From Serratia proteamaculans (GTDB taxonomy: Bacteria; Pseudomonadota; Gammaproteobacteria; Enterobacterales; Enterobacteriaceae): a DNA stretch of 64,000 bases. The notes beneath the pieces are model-generated. The model saw only the letters and a program-made list of their open reading frames with translations, was not told the origin of the DNA and did no database searches. The DNA is taken from positions 558,001 to 622,000 of the forward strand of contig NZ_SWDE01000002.1 of NCBI RefSeq assembly GCF_013337185.1. Direction: 5' to 3'. Below, piece after piece: positions 28,568-37,762 of the stretch. Numbering within the stretch: position 1 is the stretch's first letter; every line of letters begins with the position of its first letter. Both the position numbers and the translations under genes were made by a program.

Positions 28568-28972
28568 ATTGCACCGCTGTTGTTGACAAAATAACGCTAT
28601 ACAGAAACGCCGAGCGTGCTGTATCGCCGAGTTTTACAACCCCAAAGCAAAAGCTTTGAAACGATAACGCGCCGTCTCTTTATGGCGGCCGGGCATTTTG
28701 CCTGAAAGTTCACGTAAAGAAAACGCTGTTTTTTACATCAACGGCGTCTCGATACGAATTCAATGCTCACATAACAACCAATTCAACAGGTTAAATTTTA
28801 ACCTTCTCAACATGAATTTTATTGATGGCGGCCAGTTTTGCACCACCATCAGACTACGTTACCTCGTCCCTATCCCCCTGTACAGAGGGTGGGATTGCCG
28901 GTAGTGCAAGGAGTGATAACGATCACAAAGCCCCTTGATCCTACTCTAGTACAAATCACGTCAGCGCGCTGC
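28568..28972. other. 405-nt gap between fadJ and sixA with palindromes and no gene
   Basis: I see no convincing coding sequence here. It holds the sixA promoter region, the perfect palindrome AGGTTAAATTTTAACCT (28788-28804, 8-bp arms about one central base) and a CRP-like site at 28912-28927. No obvious terminator follows fadJ. A small RNA or a regulated long leader of sixA is possible, but no intrinsic terminator pins down an RNA end. Confidence 0.5.
28912..28927. promoter_or_regulatory. CRP-like site with no clear target gene
   Basis: AGTGATAACGATCACA fits TGTGA-N6-TCACA at nine of ten positions. It lies 45 nt after the fadJ stop and about 345 nt from the sixA start, too far for classical activation of sixA itself. 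Confidence 0.45.
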
Positions 28973-31141
28973 TCAAGACCCCTGCGGATAGAAGCGCTCG
29001 CCCTGCTGGGCCATGCGCTGCAGACGTTCACAGGGCGCAAAATATTCCCCGTGCTGGCGCTGCAGGTGCTCGAGTGTTTTAACGACCTTATCGGCGCCAA
29101 GCTGATCCATATAGCGGAATGGCCCGCCAAGGAACGGTGGGAAGCCAATACCGAACACGGCACCGATGTCACCGTCGCGTGCACTGCGGATCACACCTTC
29201 ATCCAGACAGCGCGCCGCTTCGTTCAGCATCATCATCACGCAGCGCTGGGCGATAACCGCCTGCTGCAAATGCGACTTCGGTGTAATGCCAAGCAGAACA
29301 TACACCGAGGTATCGGCACGTTTGTGCCGCTGACGTTGCTGGCCTTCGCTCGGATACAGATAGAAGCCACGGCCGTTTTTGCGTCCTTTACGTCCGTCTT
29401 TGAGCACCGCATCGAAAGCCGCCGGGGCAGCAAAGCGCGGGCCTAATTGTTCAACCAGCACCGGGATGATCTTGGTGCCAACGTCAATGCCCACTTCATC
29501 AAGCAGGGTTATCGGCCCTACCGGGAAGCCGAAATCGACCAGTGCCTTGTCCAGCGCTTCAATCGGCTCACCTTCAAGCAGACAACGCGCCGCTTCATTT
29601 ATATAAGGAGCCAAAATGCGGTTAACGTAGAAACCGGCGCTGTCGGAGACCACTATCGCCGTCTTGCCCTGCTTGTGCGCCAACGCCACGGTGGTGGCAA
29701 TGGTTTCTTCGCTGGTAGCGGCATGGGGGATCACCTCGACCAACGGCATTTTATCTACCGGGCTGAAATAATGCAGGCCAATCACCTGCTCCGGCCGCTG
29801 CGCCATGGCGGCAATCTGGCCAATCGGCAGCGATGAGGTATTGGAGGCAAAAATGGTGTGCGGGGCCGCGTGTTGCTCGATCTCGGCCACCATCTGCTGC
29901 TTGAGCGATAAATCTTCAAACACCGCCTCAATCACCACGTCCACCTGATCAAAACCGGTGTAATCGGTCGAGCCGGAGATCAGCATCATCTGTTTTTGTC
30001 GCTCTGCCGGGCGCATGCGTTTACTGCGAACCCGTTTGCTGAGCACGTCCCAGCTGTATTTTAACGCGTGGTTAATGCCCGTTTCGTTAACGTCTTTAAT
30101 TCGCAACGGCAAGCCGCCGCGCGTAGCGGTCACGCAGGCAATCCCACCGCCCATCAAGCCACCACCGAGGATACCGATACGATGCAATGCATGAGGCTGC
30201 GCATTGCCACCACGTTCTTTCTTCAACGCGGTAGAGGCAAAGAACAGGCTGCGTAACGCCGCCGACTGTGGCGTCATCGCCAGCTCGCCGAAGGCCTTGG
30301 CCTCGGCTTCATAACCGCTGGCGCTACCCTGATCCAGACCGGTACGCACCACCTGAATAATGCGCTCCGCCGCCGGATAGTTGCCATGCGTTTTTGCCAA
30401 CGTTTTCTTGCGTACAATGCTGAACAGCAGGCTTTTACCCAGCGGGCCGTTGAGCAAACGCTCCTGCCACGGCAATTCACGTCGGCTCTGCCAACCTTGT
30501 TTGACTCGTTCGATGGCGGTCTGCAGCAGGATAGACTGTGGCACCGCGTCGTCCACCAGCCCCATACGCTGCGCCTGACGCGCTCGAATGTGTTTGCCGG
30601 TCAGGATCATGTCCAGCGCCTTGCTGGCACCAATCAACCGCGGCAAGCGCTGGGTACCACCGGAGCCCGGCAACAACCCCAACTGAACTTCAGGCAGGCC
30701 GAGAGCGGTTTTGTCATCCAGCGAACAGACGCGGCCGTGGCAGGCCAAAGCCAGCTCCAACCCGCCGCCCAGACAGGCGCCGTGAATGGCCGCTACGACC
30801 GGAACCTGAAACGCGGCAATCTGCGCCAGGGTACTTTGGCCTTTTTTCGCCAGCGTTTCGGCTTCTTTGGCAGTGCTACAGGCGGCAATCATGGTGATAT
30901 CCGCACCGGCAATGAATGAGTCCGGCTTGCCGGAAATGATCACCAGGCCTTCCAGCGCTGGATGCTGCTGCGCGCGGATCAGGACGTCGTTGACCTGTTC
31001 GACAAATTCGGCCTTCAGCGTATTCACCTTCTCGCCTGGGACATCAATGGTGATCACGCCAATGTTGTCCGGACGTATCGTCAGCTGAAAGGCTGAAGCT
31101 TTGGCTCGTTGTTCGTGCAATGCGTTTTCAAAGCTCATCAT
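28973..31141 (-). CDS. fadJ: FadJ, multifunctional fatty-acid oxidation alpha subunit
   Basis: A 722-residue enzyme. Residues ~15-190 are an enoyl-CoA hydratase/isomerase (crotonase) domain with [18 protein letters not shown]. Residues ~310-700 are a 3-hydroxyacyl-CoA dehydrogenase with the NAD motif [15 protein letters not shown]. It works with FadI and is the anaerobic or general counterpart of FadB. Its start overlaps the fadI stop (ATGA). The second of two consecutive ATG codons could also serve. Length is close to E. coli FadJ (714). Confidence 0.97.
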   Translation of the reverse strand: MMSFENALHEQRAKASAFQLTIRPDNIGVITIDVPGEKVNTLKAEFVEQVNDVLIRAQQHPALEGLVIISGKPDSFIAGADITMIAACSTAKEAETLAKKGQSTLAQIAAFQVPVVAAIHGACLGGGLELALACHGRVCSLDDKTALGLPEVQLGLLPGSGGTQRLPRLIGASKALDMILTGKHIRARQAQRMGLVDDAVPQSILLQTAIERVKQGWQSRRELPWQERLLNGPLGKSLLFSIVRKKTLAKTHGNYPAAERIIQVVRTGLDQGSASGYEAEAKAFGELAMTPQSAALRSLFFASTALKKERGGNAQPHALHRIGILGGGLMGGGIACVTATRGGLPLRIKDVNETGINHALKYSWDVLSKRVRSKRMRPAERQKQMMLISGSTDYTGFDQVDVVIEAVFEDLSLKQQMVAEIEQHAAPHTIFASNTSSLPIGQIAAMAQRPEQVIGLHYFSPVDKMPLVEVIPHAATSEETIATTVALAHKQGKTAIVVSDSAGFYVNRILAPYINEAARCLLEGEPIEALDKALVDFGFPVGPITLLDEVGIDVGTKIIPVLVEQLGPRFAAPAAFDAVLKDGRKGRKNGRGFYLYPSEGQQRQRHKRADTSVYVLLGITPKSHLQQAVIAQRCVMMMLNEAARCLDEGVIRSARDGDIGAVFGIGFPPFLGGPFRYMDQLGADKVVKTLEHLQRQHGEYFAPCERLQRMAQQGERFYPQGS

Positions 31142-32448
31142 TCCACCTCTACGATCATTGCGGCCCCTAACCCCCCGGCTGCGCAGGCGGTGGTCAATCC
31201 CAGCCCGCCACCACGGCGTTTCAGCTCGTGCAGCGTTTGGGTGATCATGCGCGCGCCGGTAGCGGCAAACGGGTGGCCGTAGGCGATCGAGCCGCCCAAT
31301 ACGTTGAATTTATCCATATCCACTTCGCCAATCGCCCGGCTGCGACCCAATTTTTGCTGGGCAAACTCGTCACTGGCAAACATCTTCAGGTTGGCCAGGG
31401 TTTGCGCGGCGAAAGCTTCATGCATGTCGATAAGCGTCAGGTCAGCCAGACCGATGCCCGCGCGATCCAACGCCAGCGGCGTGGCATAAGACGGCCCGAG
31501 CAGCATATCTTCCCACACGTCGATGGCGGAGAAGGCAAAGCTGCGCAGGTAGCCCAATGGCTGCAACCCCAACTCTTTCGCCCGCGATTCACTCATCATC
31601 AGTACCGCCGCCGCACCGTCGGTCAGCGGTGTGCTGTTGGCTGCGGTAACAGTGCCATGCTTGCGGTCAAATGCCGGTTTCAGCTTCGCGTAAGAGGCCA
31701 GGCTGGAGTCTTTGCGGACGTTGTTGTCTTCGCTAATTTGTGTGCGGTATGGCGGCACGTAGGCGGTCATCACCTCATCGTGCAGCAACCCCTGTTCCCA
31801 GGCTCTGGCCGCTAACTGATGCGAACGGTGCGCCAACGCATCCTGATCTTCACGGGTGATGCCGTGGCTTTTCGCCATTTGTTCGGCGGTATCGCCCATT
31901 CGCAGCCCCGTAGAGTATTCCGCCACCGCCGGAGGAACTGGCATCAGGTCACGGAATTTCAGTCGGCTGAACAATTTAAGGCGCTGTGACAGGGTACGGG
32001 CCTTGTTAACGTCCACCAGGGTGCGCGCCAGCGCTTTGCTGACGCCAATAGGCAATACGGAAGAAGAGTCTGCGCCGCCGGCAATACCGATACTGATGCT
32101 GCCGGCCATGATGCTTTCCGCCACGTTGGCAATCGCCTGAAAGCTGGTGGCGCAGGCACGTGACACGCTGTAGGCATCGGTATGCACGCTCATGCCGGTA
32201 CCGAGCACGATTTCACGCGCAATATTCGGCGCTTCAGGCATTTGCACTACCTGGCCGAACACCAGTTGCTCGATCAACGCCGGATCGATGCCACTGCGGG
32301 CCAACAGTTCACTCACCGCCGTTTTACCCAAATCCACCGCCGGAATACCGTGATAAGCGGTCGCCTGTTTGGCAAAGGGGGTGCGCAGTCCATTTACAAT
32401 AGCAATACGGTCACCGTGACGGGTCACCAACGGCAATGCCTTACTCAT
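31138..32448 (-). CDS. fadI: FadI, 3-ketoacyl-CoA thiolase
   Basis: A 436-residue thiolase, the same length as E. coli FadI. The nucleophilic Cys lies in [14 protein letters not shown], the catalytic His in [17 protein letters not shown] and the second Cys in [14 protein letters not shown]. It performs the last step of beta-oxidation with FadJ. The ATG at 32448 has AGGAGCGTTT upstream; an open extension to 32487 has no family similarity. A FadR operator lies 40-56 nt upstream. Confidence 0.97.
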   Translation of the reverse strand: MSKALPLVTRHGDRIAIVNGLRTPFAKQATAYHGIPAVDLGKTAVSELLARSGIDPALIEQLVFGQVVQMPEAPNIAREIVLGTGMSVHTDAYSVSRACATSFQAIANVAESIMAGSISIGIAGGADSSSVLPIGVSKALARTLVDVNKARTLSQRLKLFSRLKFRDLMPVPPAVAEYSTGLRMGDTAEQMAKSHGITREDQDALAHRSHQLAARAWEQGLLHDEVMTAYVPPYRTQISEDNNVRKDSSLASYAKLKPAFDRKHGTVTAANSTPLTDGAAAVLMMSESRAKELGLQPLGYLRSFAFSAIDVWEDMLLGPSYATPLALDRAGIGLADLTLIDMHEAFAAQTLANLKMFASDEFAQQKLGRSRAIGEVDMDKFNVLGGSIAYGHPFAATGARMITQTLHELKRRGGGLGLTTACAAGGLGAAMIVEVE

Positions 32449-32487
32449 AAACGCTCCTGAAGAAAATAACGTCAGCGCAACGGTCAA

Positions 32488-32504
32488 AAGAGGTCTGACC
32501 TGAT
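32488..32504. promoter_or_regulatory. FadR operator upstream of fadIJ
   Basis: AAGAGGTCTGACCTGAT contains the GGTCTGACCT core of the FadR consensus (AACTGGTCNGACCTGTT). It lies 40-56 nt upstream of the fadI ATG, consistent with repression in the absence of long-chain acyl-CoA. Confidence 0.8.
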
Positions 32505-32518
32505 GGGGTCATTGTTAA

Positions 32519-32536
32519 CCAAATGTTTACATTTGG
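32519..32536. promoter_or_regulatory. Perfect 18-bp palindrome in fadIJ promoter
   Basis: CCAAATGTTTACATTTGG has 8-bp perfect arms around a central TT. It lies 15 bp upstream of the FadR operator, between a possible minus-strand -35 (TTGCCA) and -10 (TAACAA). It is not a FadR, CRP or ArcA consensus that I know. It may be an operator for an unidentified dimeric regulator. Confidence 0.55.
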
Positions 32537-32602
32537 CAAACCGGCAGAAGTGAAAACTGAGAGCAGGAGCAACTTTCCAGGAGGGATTATGAGGCAGATG
32601 AC

Positions 32603-32623
32603 GGTGCGGGTAAGCCCCGCACC
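32603..32623. terminator. Hairpin downstream of yfcZ
   Basis: GGTGCGGG (32603-32610) pairs with CCCGCACC (32616-32623) over a 5-nt loop, 16 nt after the yfcZ stop. On the plus strand it is followed by CTTTT; on the yfcZ strand there is no T run, so orientation is ambiguous. Confidence 0.5.
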
Positions 32624-32638
32624 CTTTTAAAGCAGCAA

Positions 32639-32935
32639 TTAACGCAGGCCGAGCTGGAAAATAAAGGTTTCTGCCTGGCAGGCAAAGGTGAAATCAGCCA
32701 CCAGTTCTACACCACCGTCAACCGGTTTAATGCTACTGCTGATGTCGCAAGGGTCGGATTCCACGCCTCTGGCCTTTTCAGTCAATGTGGCCAGCATTTT
32801 CTCTGCATCCTGCTGATTGGCAAACACCTGGCTGTAGGAGGCGGTGCAATCGGTATTGTCCATCACGGTGCCAACATCAACACAACAACAGGCGGCAGTT
32901 TCCTGGGCGCTACATTTATTAAGTGAATTTGACAT
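32639..32935 (-). CDS. yfcZ: YfcZ/YiiS-family protein
   Basis: A 98-residue protein of unknown function, Cys-rich at the N-terminus (CSAQETAACCCVDVG) with further Cys at DNTDC, DPCD and FACQ. It matches E. coli YfcZ in the NTDCTASYSQVFA and LVADFTFACQAE blocks. The cysteine set could bind metal, but this is inference. It lies between fadI and fadL as in E. coli and is divergent from fadL. Confidence 0.9.
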   Translation of the reverse strand: MSNSLNKCSAQETAACCCVDVGTVMDNTDCTASYSQVFANQQDAEKMLATLTEKARGVESDPCDISSSIKPVDGGVELVADFTFACQAETFIFQLGLR

Positions 32936-33072
32936 GGTTAATTCTCCTCAGGGACCGCCATTACGCGCATCCAAATTGCCATTTAAACACTGGCGCAAAG
33001 ATACAAGCTTCTGCGTCTATTTTACTCTGCGATGAAACCGATCACTAGCACTTACTTTTTATGGGTGTTTTA

Positions 33073-33088
33073 AGTGATGGAAATCACA
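33073..33088. promoter_or_regulatory. CRP-like site between yfcZ and fadL
   Basis: AGTGATGGAAATCACA fits TGTGA-N6-TCACA at nine of ten positions. It is about 138 nt upstream of yfcZ and about 157 nt upstream of the predicted fadL transcription start; fadL is catabolite-sensitive in E. coli. Confidence 0.5.
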
Positions 33089-33200
33089 AATGAAAATCGT
33101 CGTCTGCTAAGGAATGGTAAGAATTTTGTTATATACCACTGGTTTTTTGTTAGCCAGATCTCTCTTTTGATATCAATTTGGAAATATTTCAAAAACAATG

Positions 33201-33231
33201 TTGCAACATTCTCACAGGTCGGACCTATAAT
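33201..33231 (+). promoter_or_regulatory. fadL promoter
   Basis: A consensus -10 TATAAT (33226-33231) has TTGCAA (33201-33206) upstream with a 19-nt spacer. The -10 overlaps FadR site 1. The predicted leader to the fadL ATG is about 105 nt. Confidence 0.6.
33213..33229. promoter_or_regulatory. FadR operator 1 of fadL
   Basis: CACAGGTCGGACCTATA has the GGTCGGACCT FadR core and overlaps the fadL -10 element, so binding would block initiation. Confidence 0.8.
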
Positions 33232-33236
33232 TCAGC

Positions 33237-33253
33237 CACTGGTCTGATTTGTC
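33237..33253. promoter_or_regulatory. FadR operator 2 of fadL
   Basis: CACTGGTCTGATTTGTC fits AACTGGTCNGACCTGTT at most positions and lies at the predicted start of transcription, 24 nt downstream of site 1. E. coli fadL also has two FadR sites. Confidence 0.65.
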
Positions 33254-33342
33254 TGAATGAGATCGGACCCTACAATCGCGCGCTTCCTTGTTACGATATG
33301 TAACATGTTTAAATAATAAACACATAAAATGAGGTTTTGGTC

Positions 33343-34620
33343 ATGAGCCAGAAAAACCTATTTACTAAATCAGCTCTCGCAGCTGCAGTGGCAATTATTT
33401 CTTCAAACGTGTCTGCCGCCGGATTCCAGCTGAATGAGTTCTCATCAGCTGGTTTGGGACGTTCGTATTCTGGCGAAGGTGCCATGGCAGACACTGCGGC
33501 TTCTGCCAGCCGCAACCCGGCCCTGTTGATGATGTATACCCGCCCGGAGCTGTCGATCGGTGCGGTATTTATCGATCCGGGCGTGGACATCACTGGTAAG
33601 TCACCTTCTGGCGCCAGTCTGGACTCCAAGAACATCGCCCCTACCGCCTGGGTGCCAAACCTGCACTATGTGCATCCGATTAACGATCAGTTCGCCGTGG
33701 GTGGCTCTGTCACCAGTAACTACGGCCTGGCTACCGAATTCAACGATGGTTACACCGCGGGTGCTTACGGTGGTAAAACCGACCTGACTACCGTGAACCT
33801 GAACCTGAGCGGTGCTTATCGCCTCAATCAACATTTCAGCTTCGGTCTGGGCTTTGATGCGGTTTATGCCAAAGCCAAACTTGAGCGTTATGCGGGTGAA
33901 AGCGGCGCCGCTCTCGGTATGCCGGCTGACACTCAAATCTCTCATTTGAAGGGCGATGAATGGGGTTACGGCTGGAATGCCGGTATTTTGTATGAAGTGG
34001 ACGAAAACAACCGCTACGGCTTAACTTACCGTTCAGAGGTGAAAGTTGACTTCGACGGTGACTACAAAAGCAGCATTCCATCCCGTCTGAACCCGTTGCA
34101 GGGAAGAACAGGTCTGCCATGGGGTACTGATGGCAACACCATTCCTGGCTCTCTGACCCTGAACCTGCCGGAAATGTGGGAAATCTCAGGCTACAACAAG
34201 GTGGCACCACAGTGGGCTATCCACTACAGCATGGCCTACACCAGTTGGAGCCAGTTCCAGGAGCTGAAGGCCACCGGTAACAACGGCCAGACGCTGTTTG
34301 AGAAGCATGAAGGCTTCAAAGACGCTTACCGTATCGCACTGGGTACCACTTACTTCTACGACGACAACTGGACCTTCCGCACCGGTATCGCTTTCGATGA
34401 CAGCCCGGTACCAGCACAGAACCGTTCTATCTCGATCCCGGATCAGGACCGCTTCTGGCTGAGCGCCGGTACCAGCTATGCGTTCAACAAAGACGCCTCG
34501 GTTGACGTCGGTATTTCTTACATGCACGGCCAGAAAGTCACCATCAAAGAAGGTCCATATACCTTCGAGTCAGAAGGCAAGGCCTGGCTGTACGGCGCCA
34601 ACTTCAACTACCGCTTCTAA
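33343..34620 (+). CDS. fadL: FadL, long-chain fatty acid outer-membrane transporter
   Basis: A 425-residue, 14-strand outer-membrane barrel with a signal peptide (cleavage after SNVSAA). The mature start [21 protein letters not shown] is the N-terminal hatch typical of FadL, and the chain ends in aromatic FNYRF for BAM recognition. It binds and passes long-chain fatty acids toward FadD. The ATG at 33343 follows GAGGTTTTGG. Two FadR sites and a strong promoter precede it. Confidence 0.97.
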   Translation: MSQKNLFTKSALAAAVAIISSNVSAAGFQLNEFSSAGLGRSYSGEGAMADTAASASRNPALLMMYTRPELSIGAVFIDPGVDITGKSPSGASLDSKNIAPTAWVPNLHYVHPINDQFAVGGSVTSNYGLATEFNDGYTAGAYGGKTDLTTVNLNLSGAYRLNQHFSFGLGFDAVYAKAKLERYAGESGAALGMPADTQISHLKGDEWGYGWNAGILYEVDENNRYGLTYRSEVKVDFDGDYKSSIPSRLNPLQGRTGLPWGTDGNTIPGSLTLNLPEMWEISGYNKVAPQWAIHYSMAYTSWSQFQELKATGNNGQTLFEKHEGFKDAYRIALGTTYFYDDNWTFRTGIAFDDSPVPAQNRSISIPDQDRFWLSAGTSYAFNKDASVDVGISYMHGQKVTIKEGPYTFESEGKAWLYGANFNYRF

Positions 34621-34639
34621 TCCTTTCGATAATGAAGCC

Positions 34640-34664
34640 AAAGCGCCCCCAGGGGCGCTTTTTT
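34640..34664 (+). terminator. Rho-independent terminator of fadL
   Basis: A 9-bp stem, AAAGCGCCC/GGGCGCTTT, with a 4-nt loop is followed by TTTT, 20 nt after the fadL stop. Confidence 0.9.
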
Positions 34665-34688
34665 ATTGCCCAATATTTGTGCCGGGCG

Positions 34689-34714
34689 AAAAAAAACCCG
34701 CCAGCCGACGGGTT
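34689..34714 (-). terminator. Rho-independent terminator of mlaA
   Basis: On the minus strand AACCCGTC pairs with GGCGGGTT (one mismatch) and a run of eight T residues follows, 22 nt after the mlaA stop. Confidence 0.85.
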
Positions 34715-34735
34715 TGTTATCTTCGCTAACCGAGG

Positions 34736-35494
34736 TTATTGCGAGTCTATCTCGTCCAGATCGCCCTGAATTGCCTGAGCGTTCGGGTTGATTTCCGGCT
34801 TCAGGGAACCGCCGTTCGCCAGGAAATCGTTGCGCTGGAAGTAGGCCTCACGCACCATCAGGTACGGATCGGAAGAGTTGTGCAGCAGGCCGTCGGAATC
34901 GAGCAGCTCGGCACGGGTTTCAATCCCCTCAACCACCCATTTACCCGCCGACATCCAGAAGGTCAGGTAGCTCAGCACCGGATAGAGGCTATCCGCCCAG
35001 TCACCGCCCTCTTCACGCAGGGTAAAGCTGCCATAGCCCGGCAACATCACATAAGGACCATAGCCGACACCGTAGTGTCCCAGAGTGCTGCCGAAACGGT
35101 TCGGCTCTTCGCGTGCAAGTTTCGGGTTAGCCATGCCGGCCACGTCGATCAGGCCGCCCATCCCCAACAGGGTGTTGAGGAAGAAACGGTTAAAGTGAAT
35201 CATCCCCTTGTACGGATCACCTTTCAGGAAGGAGTTGACCATGCTGGCCGGCTCTTCCAGGTTGGAGGTGAAGTTGCTGATGCCATTACGCGCCGGCATC
35301 GGCAGATAGTCACGCCAGGCCACGGCCACCGGGCGCAGGACATACGGATCCAGGACGTTATAGTTAAAGTTGAACATCGTCCGGTTGAATCCTTCCAGAG
35401 GATCGGATCGCCCTTGTGGTTCATCTTGTGGCGTGCTGGCACAGCCCACCAATAACACCGTTGTGAAAGCCAGCCCAGTCAGGCGAAAGTTCAT
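34736..35494 (-). CDS. mlaA: MlaA (VacJ), outer-membrane phospholipid-removing lipoprotein
   Basis: A 252-residue lipoprotein with lipobox LLVGC (Cys 18). The DPLEGFNRTMFNFN block, PARNGISNFTSNLEEP and the PGYGSFTLREEGGDW segment are typical. MlaA extracts mislocalised phospholipids from the outer leaflet together with OmpC/F and passes them to MlaC. I chose the ATG at 35494, preceded by GGAGAAGAAT; it gives the E. coli length. It is monocistronic; the rest of the Mla system is encoded elsewhere. Confidence 0.95.
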   Translation of the reverse strand: MNFRLTGLAFTTVLLVGCASTPQDEPQGRSDPLEGFNRTMFNFNYNVLDPYVLRPVAVAWRDYLPMPARNGISNFTSNLEEPASMVNSFLKGDPYKGMIHFNRFFLNTLLGMGGLIDVAGMANPKLAREEPNRFGSTLGHYGVGYGPYVMLPGYGSFTLREEGGDWADSLYPVLSYLTFWMSAGKWVVEGIETRAELLDSDGLLHNSSDPYLMVREAYFQRNDFLANGGSLKPEINPNAQAIQGDLDEIDSQ

Positions 35495-35529
35495 ATTCTT
35501 CTCCATGAAAACACGTTCGGTCTTTTTAT

Positions 35530-36741
35530 TCAGGGGACCTGTTTGTTTATCTGAACGTCAATCTGCTCTTTACCGCTGAAATTCTGCAGCGCACTCTCAC
35601 CGAACCAGTCACCCGCCTGTGGCGTGGCCAGACCGTCCTGAGAAATCCGCACCCGTACCTTGACCTGATGCTGGGCCGAAAGCAGGCGTTCAGGCATCAT
35701 GGCATTGCTGTCATCCAAAGAGAATGACAGCGGGAAACGGCTTAAAGGCAGTTGTTTTACCGCCACCGGTACCGGGTTGGCGCCATCGGTCACCGAGATT
35801 ACCAGCGTCCCTTGCGGTGGCAAAGCGTTAGTCGCCTGCGGCGATAACGTCACGTTAACGCCAAGTTTAACAGTTTCTCCGCTTACCTGCGTTTTTGCTT
35901 GTTCAATACTGCGCTTTATCACTTCAGCGCGTTGATCGTTAGCCGGCAACAGTTTCAGCATGACCTGCCAGGCACCGATTGCCTGCTTGAAATCACCCTG
36001 CTCGAAGGAATTAAATGCCAACAGGCTCAACACGCGCAGATTGGTATGATCTTCGGCGATCATCTTGCGCAGCATCTGGGTGGCCTGCTTGTTATCCTCT
36101 GGATCGTTAGAGCGCGTCAAGACTTCTGCATAACCGAGGCGCACTTCCAGACTATTCGGATCGAGTTGATAAGCATGAGCGAAGGCCTGAGTCGCGGTGG
36201 TGGCGTTATTGAGCGCCATACCGACCCGCCCCAGCATCATCCAGTCGTTGATATTACGATCGTCCTGTTGCAGCGCAGTACGCAGCCCCAGGCCGAGACG
36301 GGCAATTTCTTCCATGCTCAGCGGTTGGGCACGTTCATTGGCAACCCGGGCGCGCAGCTCCGGCATTTGAGCTTCCACCTGCTGCCAGTCCAGCACCTGC
36401 GCCAGCCCGCCGGTTTTCAGATAGAACCCCAGGGTGACCACCACCAGTAATGCCACACCCGGCACCAGCGCCCAGCGGTTGATCGGCTTAGCCTGCGCGT
36501 CCTGCTGACCCGGAATATCATTCAACAGGTTTTGCTGCAGTTCCTTCACCATCTCCGGACGCTCGGCAACCACGCCCTGATCTTCGTCCTGCTCCAGTTC
36601 GTGCAGACGATCCTGATAAAACGCTTTATTCAGCGTATCGCGGCTAGCGGCAGTGCTTTTGTCGCTTTGGCGCATCGCCGGCACCACCAGTAACGCCGCA
36701 GCGCCAACCAGCAAGACAATAATAATCAGCCAAAAAGCCAT
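35530..36741 (-). CDS. ccmI: CcmI, cytochrome c maturation TPR protein
   Basis: A 403-residue protein with two N-terminal helices (~3-20 and ~95-115) and a periplasmic TPR region (~120-300) that chaperones apocytochrome c. The C-terminal part (LVISVTDGANPVPVAVKQLP and beyond) is a beta-rich domain. In E. coli these modules are fused to CcmH; here ccmH and ccmI are separate, with a TAATG overlap. It is the last gene of ccmABCDEFGHI. Confidence 0.92.
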   Translation of the reverse strand: MAFWLIIIVLLVGAAALLVVPAMRQSDKSTAASRDTLNKAFYQDRLHELEQDEDQGVVAERPEMVKELQQNLLNDIPGQQDAQAKPINRWALVPGVALLVVVTLGFYLKTGGLAQVLDWQQVEAQMPELRARVANERAQPLSMEEIARLGLGLRTALQQDDRNINDWMMLGRVGMALNNATTATQAFAHAYQLDPNSLEVRLGYAEVLTRSNDPEDNKQATQMLRKMIAEDHTNLRVLSLLAFNSFEQGDFKQAIGAWQVMLKLLPANDQRAEVIKRSIEQAKTQVSGETVKLGVNVTLSPQATNALPPQGTLVISVTDGANPVPVAVKQLPLSRFPLSFSLDDSNAMMPERLLSAQHQVKVRVRISQDGLATPQAGDWFGESALQNFSGKEQIDVQINKQVP

Positions 36742-37214
36742 TAGGGTTTCTTCCTGTCAGTCTCTTTCAGCAGCGCTGCCAAACGCTGTTGCTCCTGCTC
36801 GGAGAATTCATCGTTAGCGTTAGCAGCACCGGCGCGGCGGCGGCGAGTGCGCAGTATCACTACCGCCCCGCCGATCAGCACAAACAGCAACGGGCCGACC
36901 CACAGGATCAGCGTCGCCGGGGTCACCGGCGGCTCGTAGGTGACGAAATTACCGTAACGCGCCACCATGTAGTCGATGATCTGCGGCTTACTCTGCCCCT
37001 GCATCATCAGCTCATACACCTTGGTGCGCATGTCCGCCGCAATGATGGCGTTAGAGTCGGCAATACTGTTGTTCTGGCATTTCGGGCAGCGCAGCTGCTC
37101 GGTCAGTTCACGGTATTGCTGTTCCTGCTCCACCGATTTGAACTGATAGGTATCAATAGCCGCAGCCGCGCTCCAGCTCAGCAGCATAGCGAAGACCAGG
37201 GTCATCAGCCTCAT
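36741..37214 (-). CDS. ccmH: CcmH, apocytochrome c thiol reductase subunit
   Basis: A 157-residue membrane protein with a signal peptide (SAAAA), the redox motif LRCPKCQNNSIADSN near residue 43 and a TM helix near 105-122, then a short charged tail. It reduces the CXXCH cysteines before heme ligation, with CcmG and CcmF. Its ATG overlaps the ccmG stop codon by 4 nt. Confidence 0.95.
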   Translation of the reverse strand: MRLMTLVFAMLLSWSAAAAIDTYQFKSVEQEQQYRELTEQLRCPKCQNNSIADSNAIIAADMRTKVYELMMQGQSKPQIIDYMVARYGNFVTYEPPVTPATLILWVGPLLFVLIGGAVVILRTRRRRAGAANANDEFSEQEQQRLAALLKETDRKKP

Positions 37215-37762
37215 GCCTCACCCCCGTACTTTTTGTACAGCGGCAACACTTCCTGCTGCCAGACTCGCTCATTCATATCCCCGGCGTGGCGATAACGAAT
37301 AATGCCCTGCCCGTCGATCAGGAAGGTTTCCGGGGCACCATACACGCCCAGATCCAGCCCCAGCATGCCGTCACCGTCATACAGGCTGAGCGCATAAGGG
37401 TTACCCAGCGAATTCAGCCAGGTCACCGCCTTGCTGCGATCGTCTTTATAGTTCAGCCCCACCACGCGAATACCGCGCGCCGCCAACGTATTGAGGTATT
37501 GATGCTCGGCACGGCAGGTCGGGCACCAGGTGGCCCAGACGTTCAGCAGCATGGGTTTGCCATTGCGCAGCACCGCCTGATCGTAAGTCTTGCCGGGCTG
37601 ATCGAGCGATTCCAGCTTGAAGGCCGGTACCGGTTTGCCGATCAACGCCGACTCCAGCATGGTCGGATCCTCGCCACCGGCGTTGCGCGTCAATTGCACC
37701 ATAAACGCCGCTACCAGCAACAGGAACAGGATTAACGGGATAAACAGCAGCTTACGGTTCAT
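37211..37762 (-). CDS. ccmG: CcmG/DsbE, thioredoxin-like cytochrome c biogenesis protein
   Basis: A 183-residue protein with an N-terminal anchor (~4-23) and a periplasmic thioredoxin fold. The active site is C80-P-T-C83 (WATWCPTCRAEH), with the acidic groove residues and the GAPETFLIDGQG loop typical of CcmG. It keeps CcmH and apocytochrome reduced. It overlaps ccmF and ccmH by 4 nt each. Confidence 0.95.
   Translation of the reverse strand: MNRKLLFIPLILFLLLVAAFMVQLTRNAGGEDPTMLESALIGKPVPAFKLESLDQPGKTYDQAVLRNGKPMLLNVWATWCPTCRAEHQYLNTLAARGIRVVGLNYKDDRSKAVTWLNSLGNPYALSLYDGDGMLGLDLGVYGAPETFLIDGQGIIRYRHAGDMNERVWQQEVLPLYKKYGGEA

Noticed and set aside
28698-28904. A 68-codon plus-strand frame in the fadJ-sixA gap
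   Set aside because: It has no ribosome binding site, domain or hydrophobic pattern; the region is better treated as regulatory.
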